NCBI GenBank assembly: GCA_907165135.1
Contig: OU015567.1
Coordinates: forward strand, 191,001-255,000
DNA: 64,000 nt
Origin: Oikopleura dioica
Lineage: Eukaryota > Chordata > Appendicularia > Copelata > Oikopleuridae
Direction: 5' to 3'
A program made the translations under genes and the position numbers. The first letter of the stretch is position 1. The number at the start of each line of letters is the position of its first letter. This document shows positions 1-12,424 of this stretch, in pieces. The notes beneath the pieces were generated by a model. That model ran no database searches, was not told the DNA's origin, and saw only the letters and a list, made by a program, of their open reading frames with translations.

Positions 1-899
1 GTTTCTTTTTAGTAGTAAAATAGTTTGATCCTATGACAATATCCAGGAGGGCTAAGATCAGAAAATATATCGATTGCTATATAGAATGTAAATTTTAAAA
101 ATAGCATTCATCACAGTGCATTTCTAGAACATCAATGCATTAGCACGCCCATAGAATCGATCATATGATATGACTCATATCTCGAGAACTAGATGAGATA
201 TTGAAGATCTGAAAAAAGCTTTGGAATCAGCGTCTAATATGCAACAAATAAAGGTTCGGTCAGCCAATCAGACATGACTTGAACTGGTCGTTGTTCACAC
301 CCTTAATGATAAAAACAAATTTAATAAAGAATATTTTCCTTTTGTTCTGAGCAAGGCAACCTGTGTAGAAAAATTGAAGAAAATTTTACTTTTTATAAGA
401 AATCGCCTTGCATAAACGCTCTTAGAACCCTGAGACAGGGTCTCTTTTCGTAAGTCGTTTTTTCCAATCGCGTTTTGTCTATAAGTCGAGATCACTATCA
501 AGAATTTACCAACAACCTCGGAAGCACGTAAATTATCAAAATTAATTGCTCCATAAATAAAATTCGCGCAAATAAGCCAATTAATGGTTCTCGAAAATCA
601 TGATTTCGCGGTGTCAAGCAATTATCAAAAGCGGCTTATTGTTCTATTGATTGCAAAGTCACTAATTTTCTTCTCGCTTCGCTATATTCCAAATTGCGAT
701 AGGTGGCGCTCTTATCGCGCGCCTTATCGCGATAAAAACGCAAATTTCTTTTGAAAAAAACAAGTCATAATCAAAAATTACTTTTCGAAAAAAAAGGAAA
801 GTCTAGACACGATTCCTCAAGAAAAAAAGAGTTATTGGTTAATTTTTATTTCGAAAACAAAAGATAGCCAATTTTTGACGACAACTGAAAAAAGAGAGG
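1..899. other. 5' flank without recognised gene
   Basis: I see no exon with a protein-like reading, no RNA gene and no clear repeat element here. The sequence is AT-rich with short stop-rich frames. The only local pattern is a small cluster of GCGATAA/TTATCGC words near 690-735. It is the upstream flank of gene A, whose likely start codon is at 900. Confidence 0.5.
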
Positions 900-3367
900 A
901 TGAAGATCTTTGGGCAAATTTTGGCGGCTTCCGTTTCGGCTAGAATCAGTATTAGCGGTATGTTAGTTTTATTATCTTCTATCGCGATTTAAAAACTAAA
1001 GATTGATGATTAATAAAAAAAATCAAATACTCAAAACTTATACTCAAATTTCGTAATTTTAGTCGGGTCAAATAACGAAGTCAATTATTCCGGCGGCCCA
1101 GTCCTCGAGCGACCAGCGGTTCAGCCGACGCGTCGACCAGCCGCTCCGAGCAGCTCCGACAGAGACCGATTCATGCTCGTTTCTGGGCCAGAATCGGAAA
1201 ATGGCGAGTCAAATCGGTTAACCGGCGAGTCCGGCTGCTGCGAAAAAATCATCATCCACGATCTAATGAACGGCCAAAGGGTTTTCGAAAAAAGTCCGTT
1301 CGAAGAAACCTGGCTCGATCGAGGCGGCGACGCGATTTTTTTCAACCCTCAATTTCAGATCTGGCAGTTGGTCCCTCAATCTGATCCTTCTTCGCTCGGA
1401 ACAGGTAGATTTAAAAAATGGCTTTAAGGACCCCCCCATCAAGATGAAAAAAGTCAAAATTTTCAAAATTTTTTTGCTTTTTTGGGTAGTTTAGACCACG
1501 AGGAACAACTTTTATTCAGAAAATTTTTTTGATTTTACAGAAAATTTTGACAGAAATGGACTTCAAAAATTGAAAATTAACATTTAACATTTCATAAAAA
1601 TCTTTAGTTCGCTATTTTTTAATGGTAATTAAGGGTATACTAACCATAAAAACTATTTCTATCATAAACACGAGTATAAAAACGTAATTCAGGGCAATTT
1701 AGGCAATAATTACTGAAAATTTAAATCTGGAAATTCGACTAAGATTCGACTTATAAAATTTTAAAGGGGCTGTACTTCTTAAGTTCGTAGACAAAAAACT
1801 CTAAAAAAGCAAACGGTCGTAGCTAAGGGCCTTAACTTTACCATGAAAAAAAATTAAGGGTATACCCCAACGAAAACCCCAAAAAAAACGTTCACTAAGC
1901 AACTTTACCTTTAACGGCCTGTATCACCTTAAATTTGGCATAGAGATCATCTTAAGGGGAACGGTTGCAGTAGAAGGTTCGATCTGAAGGATGCAATTAA
2001 AATTAAGGGTCTAGCTAAGATAGTTTTGGAGAAAAACTTTCACTAAGATGCCCAATTTTCGCGATTCTTGATGGGGGTCCTTAAATCCTGGCTTCTTTAA
2101 TTGCACCCTGAATTATTTTTCAATTGCTTAAATTACTCTGCAGCATTTACATCCAATCCGGCCTCCCTCGCCCCCGGCTGCCCCGACCACTTTCCCTGGC
2201 TGGTCTCAAACGACCATCGCTGGTCGACAGTCAAGAAATACGCCCAGTGCGTCGAAGATACAACCAACGAGGACAAGCTAGCTTACGATCTCTCCGAGCG
2301 AGTCTGTCAAATAATGCAAACGGCTGTTCCTTCGCTTAGAGCGAGGAAAATCGCCACGCTTTGCCAAAGAGCTAAATCCATCGCGGAGGTGAGTTTCATT
2401 TTTAAATTCTAAGCAAGCCAATTAAATGAACTCTGCTCAATTTGTTTTTCGCAAAACTGCGCGTTCAAACGTTTTTTTTTTGCGATATTTGATGATGATT
2501 GAATTAGGCAGCAATTCCCCAGTTTCCGTCAGTGTTTTTTGAAAATTCAGCTTGTTTACATAATTCTAGCGCGTCATTAAACAGCGATCCTGCGCCGCCG
2601 CACTTCTGACCAGAGTAGACTCGAATTTGGTTCTTTCGCTCGAAACTCTTCGTGAATGGAGGTAACTTCAGGACCTTCTCTCTCTTGTCATTTTGCAATT
2701 TTCAAACACGATTTTGGGGGTGTTAGAGTCGAGATAGACCCCAAAAGAGTGAGGCCTCGAAATCGTTACTCGACCCCCCCCCCCCCCGTAGAATCCATTT
2801 CTGGGGTCAAAATTCTGAAATTCAGAAAATAAATTTTTCGAAAATTGTTAACGGGGGAGGGGGTCCTTAAGTAGTGAGCGAGCAATTTTTCTTTATATTT
2901 CCTTAAATAACTTTCTAGCTATAGTATCGAGTCGATACAATCGACAAAAAAATTTTTTGAAAATCTTAAGGTTATCAATTCAAAATATTGAAAAATAACA
3001 AAAGCAAGTCGATTTGGTTATGTCTCCATTTTACGGTTTATTTCTAAAAAGCGATAACCAATTAGTCGGGTTATTTGGCCAACTTGTTCTTTTACAAAAT
3101 AGTATTTATATTCAAATAGGCGCTGCTTCATAACCCACGTGAATCCACGTTTATTTTTGATTGCAATTTGAAAAGTTATTTTCAATTTTGTTATTACAAA
3201 TTTCTAGAGACAAAATGATGGCGATCAACGCGCAGCGAAACGAGGATTGCGAGAACAACGAAGATTTGGACGGAACGATCGGCCGTTTTTACAGCTCCAT
3301 GACAAGGAAAATCACAAAGGCGCAAAGAAAGCCGAGAAAATCGAAATCGAAAGGAAAGAAAAACTGA
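900..3367 (+). CDS. gene A: protein of unknown function, 5 exons
   Basis: I do not recognise the family. Proposed exons are 900-957, 1063-1404, 2144-2388, 3120-3148 and 3208-3367, with GT-AG introns and matching phases. The N-terminus MKIFGQILAASVSARISIS could be a signal or mitochondrial-targeting segment. The middle holds paired-Cys stretches (ESGCCEK; APGCPDHFPWL) and an alpha-helical part rich in Arg/Lys. The C-terminus is very basic and ends in KSKGKKN. The reading frame of the last exon is supported by the second copy at 27.1 kb: five of the six base differences between copies are silent in this frame. The 29-bp fourth exon is the least certain; it is chosen because it restores the phase. 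Intron 2 is almost filled by a TTAA-flanked transposon. A polyadenylation-like AATAAA follows at 3570-3575. Confidence 0.6.
1424..2084. mobile_element. TTAA-flanked MITE in intron 2 of gene A
   Basis: The element begins TTAAGGACCCCCCCATCAAG and ends with the inverted form CTTGATGGGGGTCCTTAA, 661 bp in all, with no coding capacity. The second copy of gene A has an uninterrupted single TTAA at the same place (near 25517), so one TTAA is the target duplication. This is the signature of the piggyBac superfamily. I infer a non-autonomous piggyBac-like element. Confidence 0.8.
2700..2870. mobile_element. truncated TTAA-type MITE in intron 3 of gene A
   Basis: Only one end is preserved: it closes with GGGGGTCCTTAA at 2859-2870. 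The interior words (GAGTCGAGATAGACCC; GTAGAATCCATTTC) recur in the elements at 13.35-13.49, 26.5-26.8 and 44.1-44.4 kb. It includes a 15-base C run near 2766-2781. The decayed copy of gene A lacks this insertion. Confidence 0.65.
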
Positions 3368-3375
3368 AAGCTTCA

Positions 3376-5262
3376 AAAAACATCAATTGACGATTTTTTC
3401 TTCAAAAAATATTTGAAAAGCGATAACTAAACTTAAATAATTTTTGAATCAAAAGATGTTATTTTTTGCTTGAAAATTTTGTATATTTTTAAAATTAACT
3501 TTTTATTTGACGCTATTGATTTAACCTTACTGTACAAAACTCTCATATTTACTGTGAAAGGGATATCTCAATAAAGGAATAATAAAATTTACAAAATAAT
3601 GGTTTTGAAGGAGAAAATCATTTTTAGAGACTCTAGAAATTGCACTCAGTGCATCCGCTCATGCTTTTCTGTCCATTTCTCTCTCAAATTTCGCCCGAAT
3701 TTTCATTGAAAAGTTTTCAAGTTTGAAGAAAACCTTCAAGACCTCAGCAACGAAGCTTTAACTAAATCATATGTTAATTTCAGTAACTGCTACTTAATTT
3801 TATTTAAATGATGTACATAACACTTGAACATAAACTGCAAAACAAGAGCTAGATGAATTTAAAAACAATAAATTTATTGAAAATTAATTGAAGATGAATC
3901 GCTTAAAAAGCTTGCTAAAACATGTTTTTCAGTAGTTTATTTGAATTATCTACAGAAGAAATGTTATTTTCGGAGAGTTTGTACTGGTATTTACATTTTT
4001 TTGCAATTTGTTTGGTATGTTTCACCTCTGCCCTCTGCGCAGAACTCCTTCGCCGGCGGATACTGATCGCTCAAATCTATGCGTGCTTTTCTGTCAACAC
4101 AGAACGGCCATAAGGCCTTCAGCCAGGGCTTGCCGAGAGACGCTGCGCAGTAGTTGATCAAAAAATACGGTCTTAGGGAACTCTGGCGTCGGCCAATTTA
4201 TCAAAACGCAAAGCTGCGAATTCACTTTAATCATTTTTTGGTTTTCCCTTTTATCTTTTTAAAAAGAACCACTGATCTGTCGACCGCACCTGTTGTTTTT
4301 ATCAGAATAATGCAAAAGGCTCATAAATTCGTCGTTTGCACATGGTTATCACGATTAATTAGCCTATATAATTGAGTTTTGCGCTTCTTTAAATTTTAAA
4401 TTAATTAATTTGTTTATTTTAAATGAGAGTTTCCAACCTTTTACTTGGAGCTCTTTACCATTCAGTAAGTACAGTTGTATGAGGAGTTTCTTAAATTTTT
4501 CAAAAAAAAATTTTCCTTTCTTAACGAAAATAGGTCTAAAAATGTTCAAATTATGTGAGCGACTTAAATTAAAATTTTTTTTCGGAAAACGCTCGAAATA
4601 TGCTTCTAAAGTGGACCTATCTCTTGACAAAATTGTGAGGAAACCCTTAAATTTTTTTCGAAATTAAATTTATTGTGAAGATAGTTCAGACCCTTAGGCA
4701 AGTGGGCAAAATAGTTTTAGAAAGGTCCCTTTACATTTTGAGGTCGCAGAAGCTGATTTAAAAAGTGTTGTTTTCATCAAAATCGTCATTTTTTAGTCAA
4801 TTTGAGCTTTAATTTTTGAAAAACTCATAAGTATTCTCAATAATTGCCTTTTTATTAGTAAAATCTTTTATTTTAACAATATCTCGTAGCAAAAATCATG
4901 TAAATATCGGTTTTAGTACAGAAAATCAAATTTAAAAAATTCGAAAATTCTTTGAAAAAATGAATATAAATGCCGGAAAACAAAAATAGCATGAAAATTC
5001 TCGACCACCAACCCCTTAAAAAGATAAGAGTCCGAATTTCTAACAATAGGTGTGTGCGGGGACAGACTGAAATTGATCAACTCAGAGTTTCAAGCATTTG
5101 TCAAGCCCCTTAAATTCAAAAAATCAAGGAGCGGGGCTGAGACTTTATTTATTTTTAAATAATTATTTTGGTCGAAATGCATTTTAAAATGAAATATATC
5201 GTTTTTGGACAAATAATATTTTATATTTAATATCACATTCGTGATATATAATTATATTTAAG
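3376..5262. other. intergenic; contains a truncated TTAA-type element
   Basis: No exon was found between gene A and the astacin gene. From about 4490 to 5019 lies a 5'-truncated transposon copy ending in CTCGACCACCAACCCCTTAA; its interior matches the element at 34289-34956 in reverse orientation. The open frames in this stretch follow the repeat and look non-coding. Confidence 0.6.
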
Positions 5263-8200
5263 CATAAAGATGTTAAAGCTGACGTGGTCTTCACGGGTTG
5301 TCAAGCTGATGTAATTAGGAGCCAACCAGGATGGGAAAATGTGAAGCTGGATACTGACGGAAGCGAATGCATTGCTGATCAGGCCCGAGGCGTGTCTATT
5401 TTCTCTAATTGGCACGATTATCGTAACGAAACGACAGGGAAATGGATGATTCCCTTCTACATCGAGGAAGAACATTACAATTCCGATGAAATTGAAAAGA
5501 TACGATCACATGCTCGTCAGTTCGAAAAGAATACTTGCATTCAGATGAAAGAACTCATTACTGCGGAGGATTTCGATTACTTCACAAACAGAATCAAAGT
5601 CTTTTCAAATCCAGCGGAATATAATTGCGCAAGCAAAATCGGTAAAATTGGAGGAACTCAGCCACTCTGGTTGCAACCAGATTGCATTAACGAAAAAGGG
5701 TACTCGGAGACAACCACAAACCACGAGTTTATGCACGCTTTGGGTTTCAAACATGAGCATAGCCGTCCGGATCGGGATGATTATGTTTACATTCATCCTG
5801 CAGTTATTGAAAAGGGTTAGAATTCCTATTAGTTACACCAAAATTTTTCATTTCTTCTTCATAAGTTTTCACTTTATCTGCGAGATCTTTCGAACTGAAA
5901 GCTAGGTTTCAAATCAAAAAAATGTATTAATACAGAGATGATACTTTTAAGACGCATCAGGTGCGAATAAGAAAATTCGACTGGAAAAAAATTGAGTGAC
6001 TGTTTAAAATTTCAGAAAACACTGACAAGAAATCCGATTTTTGCTTCCTTCCCCCTTAAAATATGAAAGAAGTTCTGAAATATTGAGGCCGGAAATAAGG
6101 TAAAAAATAAAAATAATGTTGGAGATATCGGAGAGTCAGAACGACCTTAAAATTTTTTTTGAAAATTTTGATAAAAAGTACTATTTTCGGCCCTCCGAAG
6201 GTACTTAAAAAACAAAATTTTGAGCCACCCTAATCATATGCCAGAAATCATATCCGATCACTCAAAGTTTGAAAGTAAACAGGTGTATTTTTTGAAAATC
6301 TTTTTCGAATTCACTCTTTCGTCTGAATGCGATCAGTTGATAAATTTAAAAGCAGTGCATTAACAATAGATAAAGTTTTTTTTTACCTGAAAACCTAACC
6401 CTGAGGTAGATAACGGCAATTATGCAAAAATGTTAACTTCTATCTGGACAAATACAAGCTCTCCTTACGATTTTAAGTCGATCATGCATTACGAGCCGGG
6501 CATGGTTAGTGATGGAAAATGGACAATTGGACTCCCCCCAGGCAAGAGTTCAAATATTTCTTAAAGTTTTTTCGCTCTATGATTGGAAACTCAGTTATCA
6601 GTATTTTTAATATATTATAAAGTATCTCGTTTATTGCAGAAACTTTTCGCCTTTTGGCATCATCAGTGCTTTAGAGACGCAAAGTTGTATCTCAGATACT
6701 CGAGATAATGTTTTAAATACTCGTCAATTTTGCGATATATTATAAAGTTCTTTAATGTCAGGAGCTCAAATGATAATGAACTCTTTCAAAGATGGCCAAG
6801 AGCGTGCTCCAGTTGAGCATGTTTATCCTTTTTCAGAGCAGGATATATATCAGATGATGATTTTCTATCCATGCGACGATGCTAATCGCTGTGATCCCAA
6901 TCCTTGTGGAGATGGGCAAACTTGCGTTCTCGACGCAACCAATCAGCCGATTTGCGAATGTCCGGAAGGATCGCTGCTGAATTCGGCCGGAACATGCCAA
7001 GTTGTGGCTTCAATGGCCGTCGATGATTTTTCAGATCTTGTGAATTACAAATTCATAAGACTTCGCCGTAGCCCCTCAGTCTCTCTTTACGACAACAACG
7101 GTCTTGTGATTGACCTTGCGAGTGCCGACGCAAGTGAAATCACAGTTCTTGCAGAAGTAGAAGAATGTGGAGAATCATTAACAGTTGATGAATGCCCTTT
7201 AGAAAAAAATTCCGCAATATTAAACGGAGAATCTGCGACGCTGAGCTCTCTGATATTTCTCAAGTCTGTCAATCAGCGACTCAGATTTTCTCTCCGAAAA
7301 AATGGAGTCAATTTCCTACCGGACATCTGGAGCATTTCCGGCGAGTTTGTGATTAAAGATGGACTGGAAGCAGCGCCGTGGAATATCACATGGACAGGCG
7401 ATCATTCAACGAAGTATTTTGGCGCGCCTCTAGAAATAACAGCATCTTTTACTTCTTACAGCGGAGAATCAATTGACTTAGGTCCAGGCGAAAGAGATAT
7501 ACAAGCGTGTCTTTGGCTCAATGAAGCTGGAACAAATGGATTAGTCATGGGCTCGGCAAACATATAAATAGCGCTAAATTTTCGTTAAGAATTTTTTTGC
7601 GTAATTTATTTAAAATGCCCAAAATTTTCCGTCTATTCGAGTCGTTATGATGAATTGACGAAGAGTTGATTCTGCTGTTCGTGGCGTATTGATTATTTTA
7701 ATTTGTTAAATCTGCTCTTAACCGCATATGATATGCGGCATATCGAATTTTGCGTAGGTCAAGCCTTTTAAGGCTGTTTTGGTTAAAATAAAATTTTGAG
7801 AAGCACACGATTGGAATTCTTCCAACTTCGAAAGATTCGAACCCGAACGATCCGGAAATAAAGAATATACGTTATTTATGTCCTTCTTCATGTCAATGGT
7901 CAATTTTTAAGAATTCTTAATTTATTCAAAGAATTGATTTTTGATGGAGCTGCCCGAAGCTAGATATGGGGGCAAACGTTAATGCCTCCCGAAAATTTTG
8001 CGCACGGCGCCCCGAACTCGGGGCAGAGCCCCTTTATCCTTGATTTTGTCCCATTTTTGTAGACAAAGAATTTCGACAACCCGACTTTATTGGGATCAAA
8101 TTTTACGTGCAAAATGATTTAACGTAGAAAAAAAAATTTTAAGGAAATTTTTGATTCTAGTATTGAGAAGAAAAGTCAACTTGGGCAAAAATACGTACAA

Positions 8201-10474
8201 ATATTTTGAGATTCTCTAATTTTCTGAATATAAACCTGCCCAAAATCTTATTTTGACGAAACCCTAAATATATACCTTAGAAACAAAAGAAAAGAATTTT
8301 CATATTTTTCCGATTTTCGATCCGCAAAACTCTTAAAATTGAAGCATCAGTTATTGTCTGATTTAAGTCGATTTTACTTTTAATATTATTTTTTTTTCTT
8401 TTCAAAATTGATAAAAGTGTCGAGGAGCCCCTGCTAAAGACTAAGTTTGATTTAAGATTAAAATTCTTTTGCGCTAGAACGGTTAAGATCTTGCCCCGAG
8501 TTCGGGGCGTTGTGCGCTTACCGAGATAAAGTTTTGTGCGCTCGCGCGTTAGAAGTCTTAAAAGATTCATATAGATTCTACTTAGCGAGTTATGCAGTTG
8601 CCGAGCTCAATATCAGCGCCGGTTGAACGCAAAGATCTTTTTTTATGAATGCAGAAACGCTGATCAATTCGGAAACTTCGATTTAGACAATATTACATTC
8701 TACTATACCGACGTGGACGATCACGTCGCCGTTCCTGCCGGCAACTATTTTTTAAGTCTTAGAATTGTCGCCTTCGACAGCTGGGGACCCGAGGATATGT
8801 TTTTTCTAGATGAAAATTATGGAGGGTCTGTTATGTCTTCTGGAATTTTCGAGCTAACTCTTTCTGACACTTGTGCGCAGGAATGTAACGCAAATGGATA
8901 TTGTCATCCGACAGCATCGACTTTCGGCACTCCATCTTGTGTCTGCAACGACGGTTACGAAGGCGACGGTGTCGATTACTGTATCGAGGTCATCGACGAA
9001 TGCACGAGCAATCCATGCCCTGCCGAACAAGAATGTCTGGACAAACTCTTTGGCTACGATTGCATTTGTGGATCAGGCTTTTATAAAGGCACAGCTAGGG
9101 TTTTTCAAGGAAAGTGTAATATCATTTAATTGGCCTCAAGATTTTAAAATTCGTGTAACTTGAGTCGCTTATTTCAAATACCAGAAGATTTTTCAGGGGT
9201 ACTGAATTGCTCCGCCCTGCGCCGCCTTGCACCGCCCAGCTTTCGGACCGGGCGGCGTTAGGCGGCGCAGGGCGGCTAAATCAGTACATTTTTGAATTCA
9301 AACGTAAAACAAATAAACGAGCCGTTCCGTGCAAACCCTAGGCACAGCTGATGATTGCCTTGATATTGATGAGTGCGCGGACAATCTTCATGTCTGTAGC
9401 GATGGAACTAGCTGTGAAAACACATTTGGCGGGTACTTCTGCAATGCAGACAACAATCAGCCAAGTTGCGACCCAAACTGCGATGCTGGCTTCTTTTGCG
9501 ATTCGGCAACGGAAACATGTGTTGACATAGACGAGTGCTCTGAGGGCACTCACGATTGCAAGGATTTCGAAAGCTGCAGAAATACAAACGGAAAATTCAT
9601 GTGTGATTTCGACAACAGTCAGTGTCGTGACGATTTACCGCGACCTGAATGGAAAGGGGTACGTTATTTATGCTTTTTATTTTTTTTTGAATCATTCTTG
9701 ATTTTCCAGAATGAAAGAAAGAAAATCTTTTTTTATAAATATCAAAATCAAAAATAAAAAAAAACCTTCTATTTTATTAAAATATATTATTGAATATTAT
9801 AATTTGGTTATTTGAAAAAATAAATGGCTTTAAACCTTTTTTTATTATTTCAGTGATTCTTGGATCAAAAAACTCTTAATGAGAATATTAATTGATATTC
9901 AATAGCGATCAGGAATGCGATACGTTTATCAATCCTCTAACGGCGCCGTGATGGGTATGAAGTTCAAGAACAAGTTCAAAACGGTCAACATCCGCAACGA
10001 ACTCTACACGGGCGTCATTATGTTCACCAAGACTGTCTGCGGAATGGACTTTCTTCGCGCCCTTCAAGATGGCAGAGTACGAATCGACCTCGTGGATTCA
10101 TCCCCTCTCTATCAGATGCATGATTTTCACTACAAAAATCAGCAGAAGTACTCGGCCATCGGTTTCACATTTGATCTTCTGAGCATCGAAACAAAAGATA
10201 TGCCCTGGTCTTTCAAGGTTCATTCAGTTTTTCTTTTCTCATCAAAAAAATAATAATTTATTAGTCTGGAATTCCAACCAAAAATATGGGCTCTGATGAC
10301 GTCTATATTTCCTTCACAGGTTTGGAACAAGTCAACTGGCTCACGAATCAGGAGAATTGCCTTCTTCTTGGCGCTCAGGCAGCTCTTCCTTACGACGATT
10401 TCGACGAAGTCGACAGAGCATGTTTCGTCGATTTGAAGACTTTCTGGAAAACGCCCCCTCTTCCGAATCCTTAA
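5263..10474 (+). CDS. astacin-family metalloprotease with EGF domains, 5' end missing
   Basis: Zinc endopeptidase of the M12A (astacin) family, probably secreted. Exons: 5263-5815, 6410-6541, 6762-7543, 8635-9088, 9342-9658, 9906-10217, 10265-10474; all phases agree, giving about 919 residues. Exon 1 holds the catalytic domain with the zinc signature HEFMHALGFKHEHSR; exon 2 holds the Met-turn SIMHYEP. Exon 3 starts with an EGF module (CDPNPCGDGQTC...CECPEG) and runs into a long beta-rich region. Exons 4-5 carry further EGF modules, two with calcium-binding starts (DIDECADN, DIDECSEG). Exons 6-7 are not recognised. No start Met or signal peptide was found; the first exon opens at a splice acceptor, so upstream exons are missing or too short to see. 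Two introns appear to begin with GC (6542, 9089). The exon 3-4 junction (GT at 7544, AG at 8633-8634) is the least certain. Confidence 0.85.
7544..8634. repeat. intron filled by an inverted-repeat element
   Basis: This astacin-gene intron contains GCGCACGGCGCCCCGAACTC at about 7999 and its inverted counterpart GAGTTCGGGGCGTTGTGCGC near 8499. A third relative occurs at 39898-39945 (CTCCGAACTCGGGGCAACCC then TTCTAGCGCAAAA). I infer a foldback-type transposon in the intron; exact ends and target duplication were not resolved. Confidence 0.5.
9096..9340. mobile_element. hAT-like MITE that constitutes an intron
   Basis: The 245-bp element starts TAGGGTTT and ends AAACCCTA, a perfect 8-bp terminal inverted repeat, and is flanked by identical 8-bp direct repeats GGCACAGC (9088-9095 and 9341-9348). 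Both features fit the hAT superfamily. Inside is a strong GC-rich hairpin (CCGCCCTGCGCCGCC at about 9213 with its complement near 9250). It splits a calcium-binding EGF domain; joining at the target duplication restores the frame. Confidence 0.8.
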
Positions 10475-11427
10475 AAATCATATTCAAAAATCTTTTGTCA
10501 ATTATTCACTTTTATTATTTATCTGGTGTCGTTAGTTCTCTTTGCACTAGAGATGACATAAAAAACCCGTTATCGATATGCAATAAATTTAATATCGAAT
10601 CATTTACATCGATGTCATTAATCAAGATTTCGATTTCCAAAAAATTTCATGATAAGCAATCACTGATTTCCAGTAAGGCAATTCTCATTTATGCGTAAAA
10701 GCTTTCACTATTGCCTTATCAAAGATCATCTACAGGACTCTATTTTCAGCGCGCCGTTTGAACTTTCAAAAGGTGAAAATGCTCGTTTTTGTCGTCGCAA
10801 CATTTTGAAAGGAAGAGCCAGTTGTCAAATTGTCCGACAAAGAGTCGGGGTCTCGACAATCCTTAAAAACAAAATTTACTTATAGACGACAAAAGTGACC
10901 AACTAAACAATTCTTGAGCGGAATCTTTGTTTAATAGAAGATTCATTGTGATATTGACTATGAAATCTTTGATCGAATATGATCTGAACTGTCCTTCAAG
11001 AAGAATATCATTGAAATAATTTGTTATTGACGAAATCTTATTATCTAAAAAATTATATACACCAAAAATTTACGCTAAAATTTTGTGTAAAAGAATTCGT
11101 TCCAAGTGTTAAAAATCTTTCCTTTATGCTTAGTTTAAGTTTAAACTCATACGGAAATTTTGCTTATCGAACTAAGCTGTCATTTTGTAGAACCTTGCAT
11201 TCAACAGTTGTACTGTTTTCAAAGTAGCCAATACTTTGAGCTTGCTGAGCTGAGCTGTCCTTCCCGAAAAATCATTGAGTTGGGTTGACTCTTCAAAAAA
11301 TTATTCAAATGATTTGAGCAAGGCAGTCCATATTGAAAAAATTGACCTGAGCTGAGGCACACAGCCTCTTCAGCTCACTAAGCTCAGAAAATTTGCAATT
11401 TTCAAAATCGGAGAGAGTAAACGAACA

Positions 11428-11820
11428 GAGTGGTCTCCCTTTTGCCCAAGTCGCCGTTTGACCAAGATCACTGTTTGCTCAAGTGGGGAAACGGTTAATC
11501 GGACAAATGGCGATAAGTTTAAATTCAAATTGATTGATCAGATGAATTTATTTTATGGGCGTCCCAATAATCAATCCTGACTTAACCATCTCCAATCCCT
11601 GCTTCAACAACTTGAATCCTTGCTTTTCAGACGTCGATCCTGGTGGCTCAAACATAACTGATGTCTAAAAGCCAAGATTGACATTGGAGAAGCCAAATAA
11701 TGTTTCAATCAATCATAATTAATTCATTCACATCGCCGTTTGTTCAAGATCTCCCTTTCCTGAAGTTGGGCGAACGGCGATTCGGGTAAACGGCGACTCG
11801 GGCAAACGGAAACCACTCGT
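11428..11820. mobile_element. MITE with CGCCGTTTG subterminal repeats
   Basis: Left end GAGTGGTCTCCCTTTTGCCC with CGCCGTTTG just inside; right end in inverted form CAAACGGAAACCACTC. The words CGCCGTTTG/CAAACGGCG are repeated several times near both ends. No protein is encoded. The superfamily is not determined. Confidence 0.6.
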
Positions 11821-12047
11821 CGGAACGTATAGAAAACAAATAAAAATGAAATTGAACTTCAAATGGACACTTTTTCAAAATTTACATATTTTTGGAAAAT
11901 TTTCGCTTTCGCTTTTCATTTTTGGCCAAAATCAAGACCCCTGATTGAAGGTTGATCTCGTGCCTTAAGATTTTTATTTCTCTGAAAGAAGATTGAGAAA
12001 GAAGACGATCTAGTTGTTACTCAAAAAATTTTTTCAAGTGATTTGAA

Positions 12048-12308
12048 TGGGGAGGTGTCTGGAACCGACAGAAAAATCCCGACAAAATTTTTCATTTTCT
12101 TCAAGTGAATTTTAATGGCCCGCATTATCTGCTGCGCTAACGAAAATTTCTCAAAACTGCCTAGAAACCTCTATCATGGCCTGAAATAGATATTCCTGCA
12201 TAGTTTTTAGAAAAAATTATTATCAATAAATTTTTAGAGTATTTTTTCTGAAGAGTCTATTTTTGAAAATTTTTGTCGGAATTTTTTGTCGATTCCAAAC
12301 ACCTTCCC
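12048..12308. mobile_element. MITE with ~40-bp terminal inverted repeats
   Basis: Left arm begins GGGGAGGTGTCTGGAACCGA and includes ATCCCGACAAAATTTT; the right arm is its imperfect complement ending CCAAACACCTTCCC. No coding capacity. No target duplication could be fixed. Confidence 0.6.
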
Positions 12309-12424
12309 ATTTGTATAGGACTTTTTTGAGAGCATAAATCAAATTTTTCGACATTTTTCGGAAAATATTGCGTCAAAAATGTCCAAAATTCAATAATAAC
12401 TGTAACCGCATAAACTTCGGAGGG

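Noticed and set aside
8277-8570. 97-codon minus-strand open frame in an astacin-gene intron
   Set aside because: It covers the inverted GAACTCGGGGC repeat and has no protein-like pattern.
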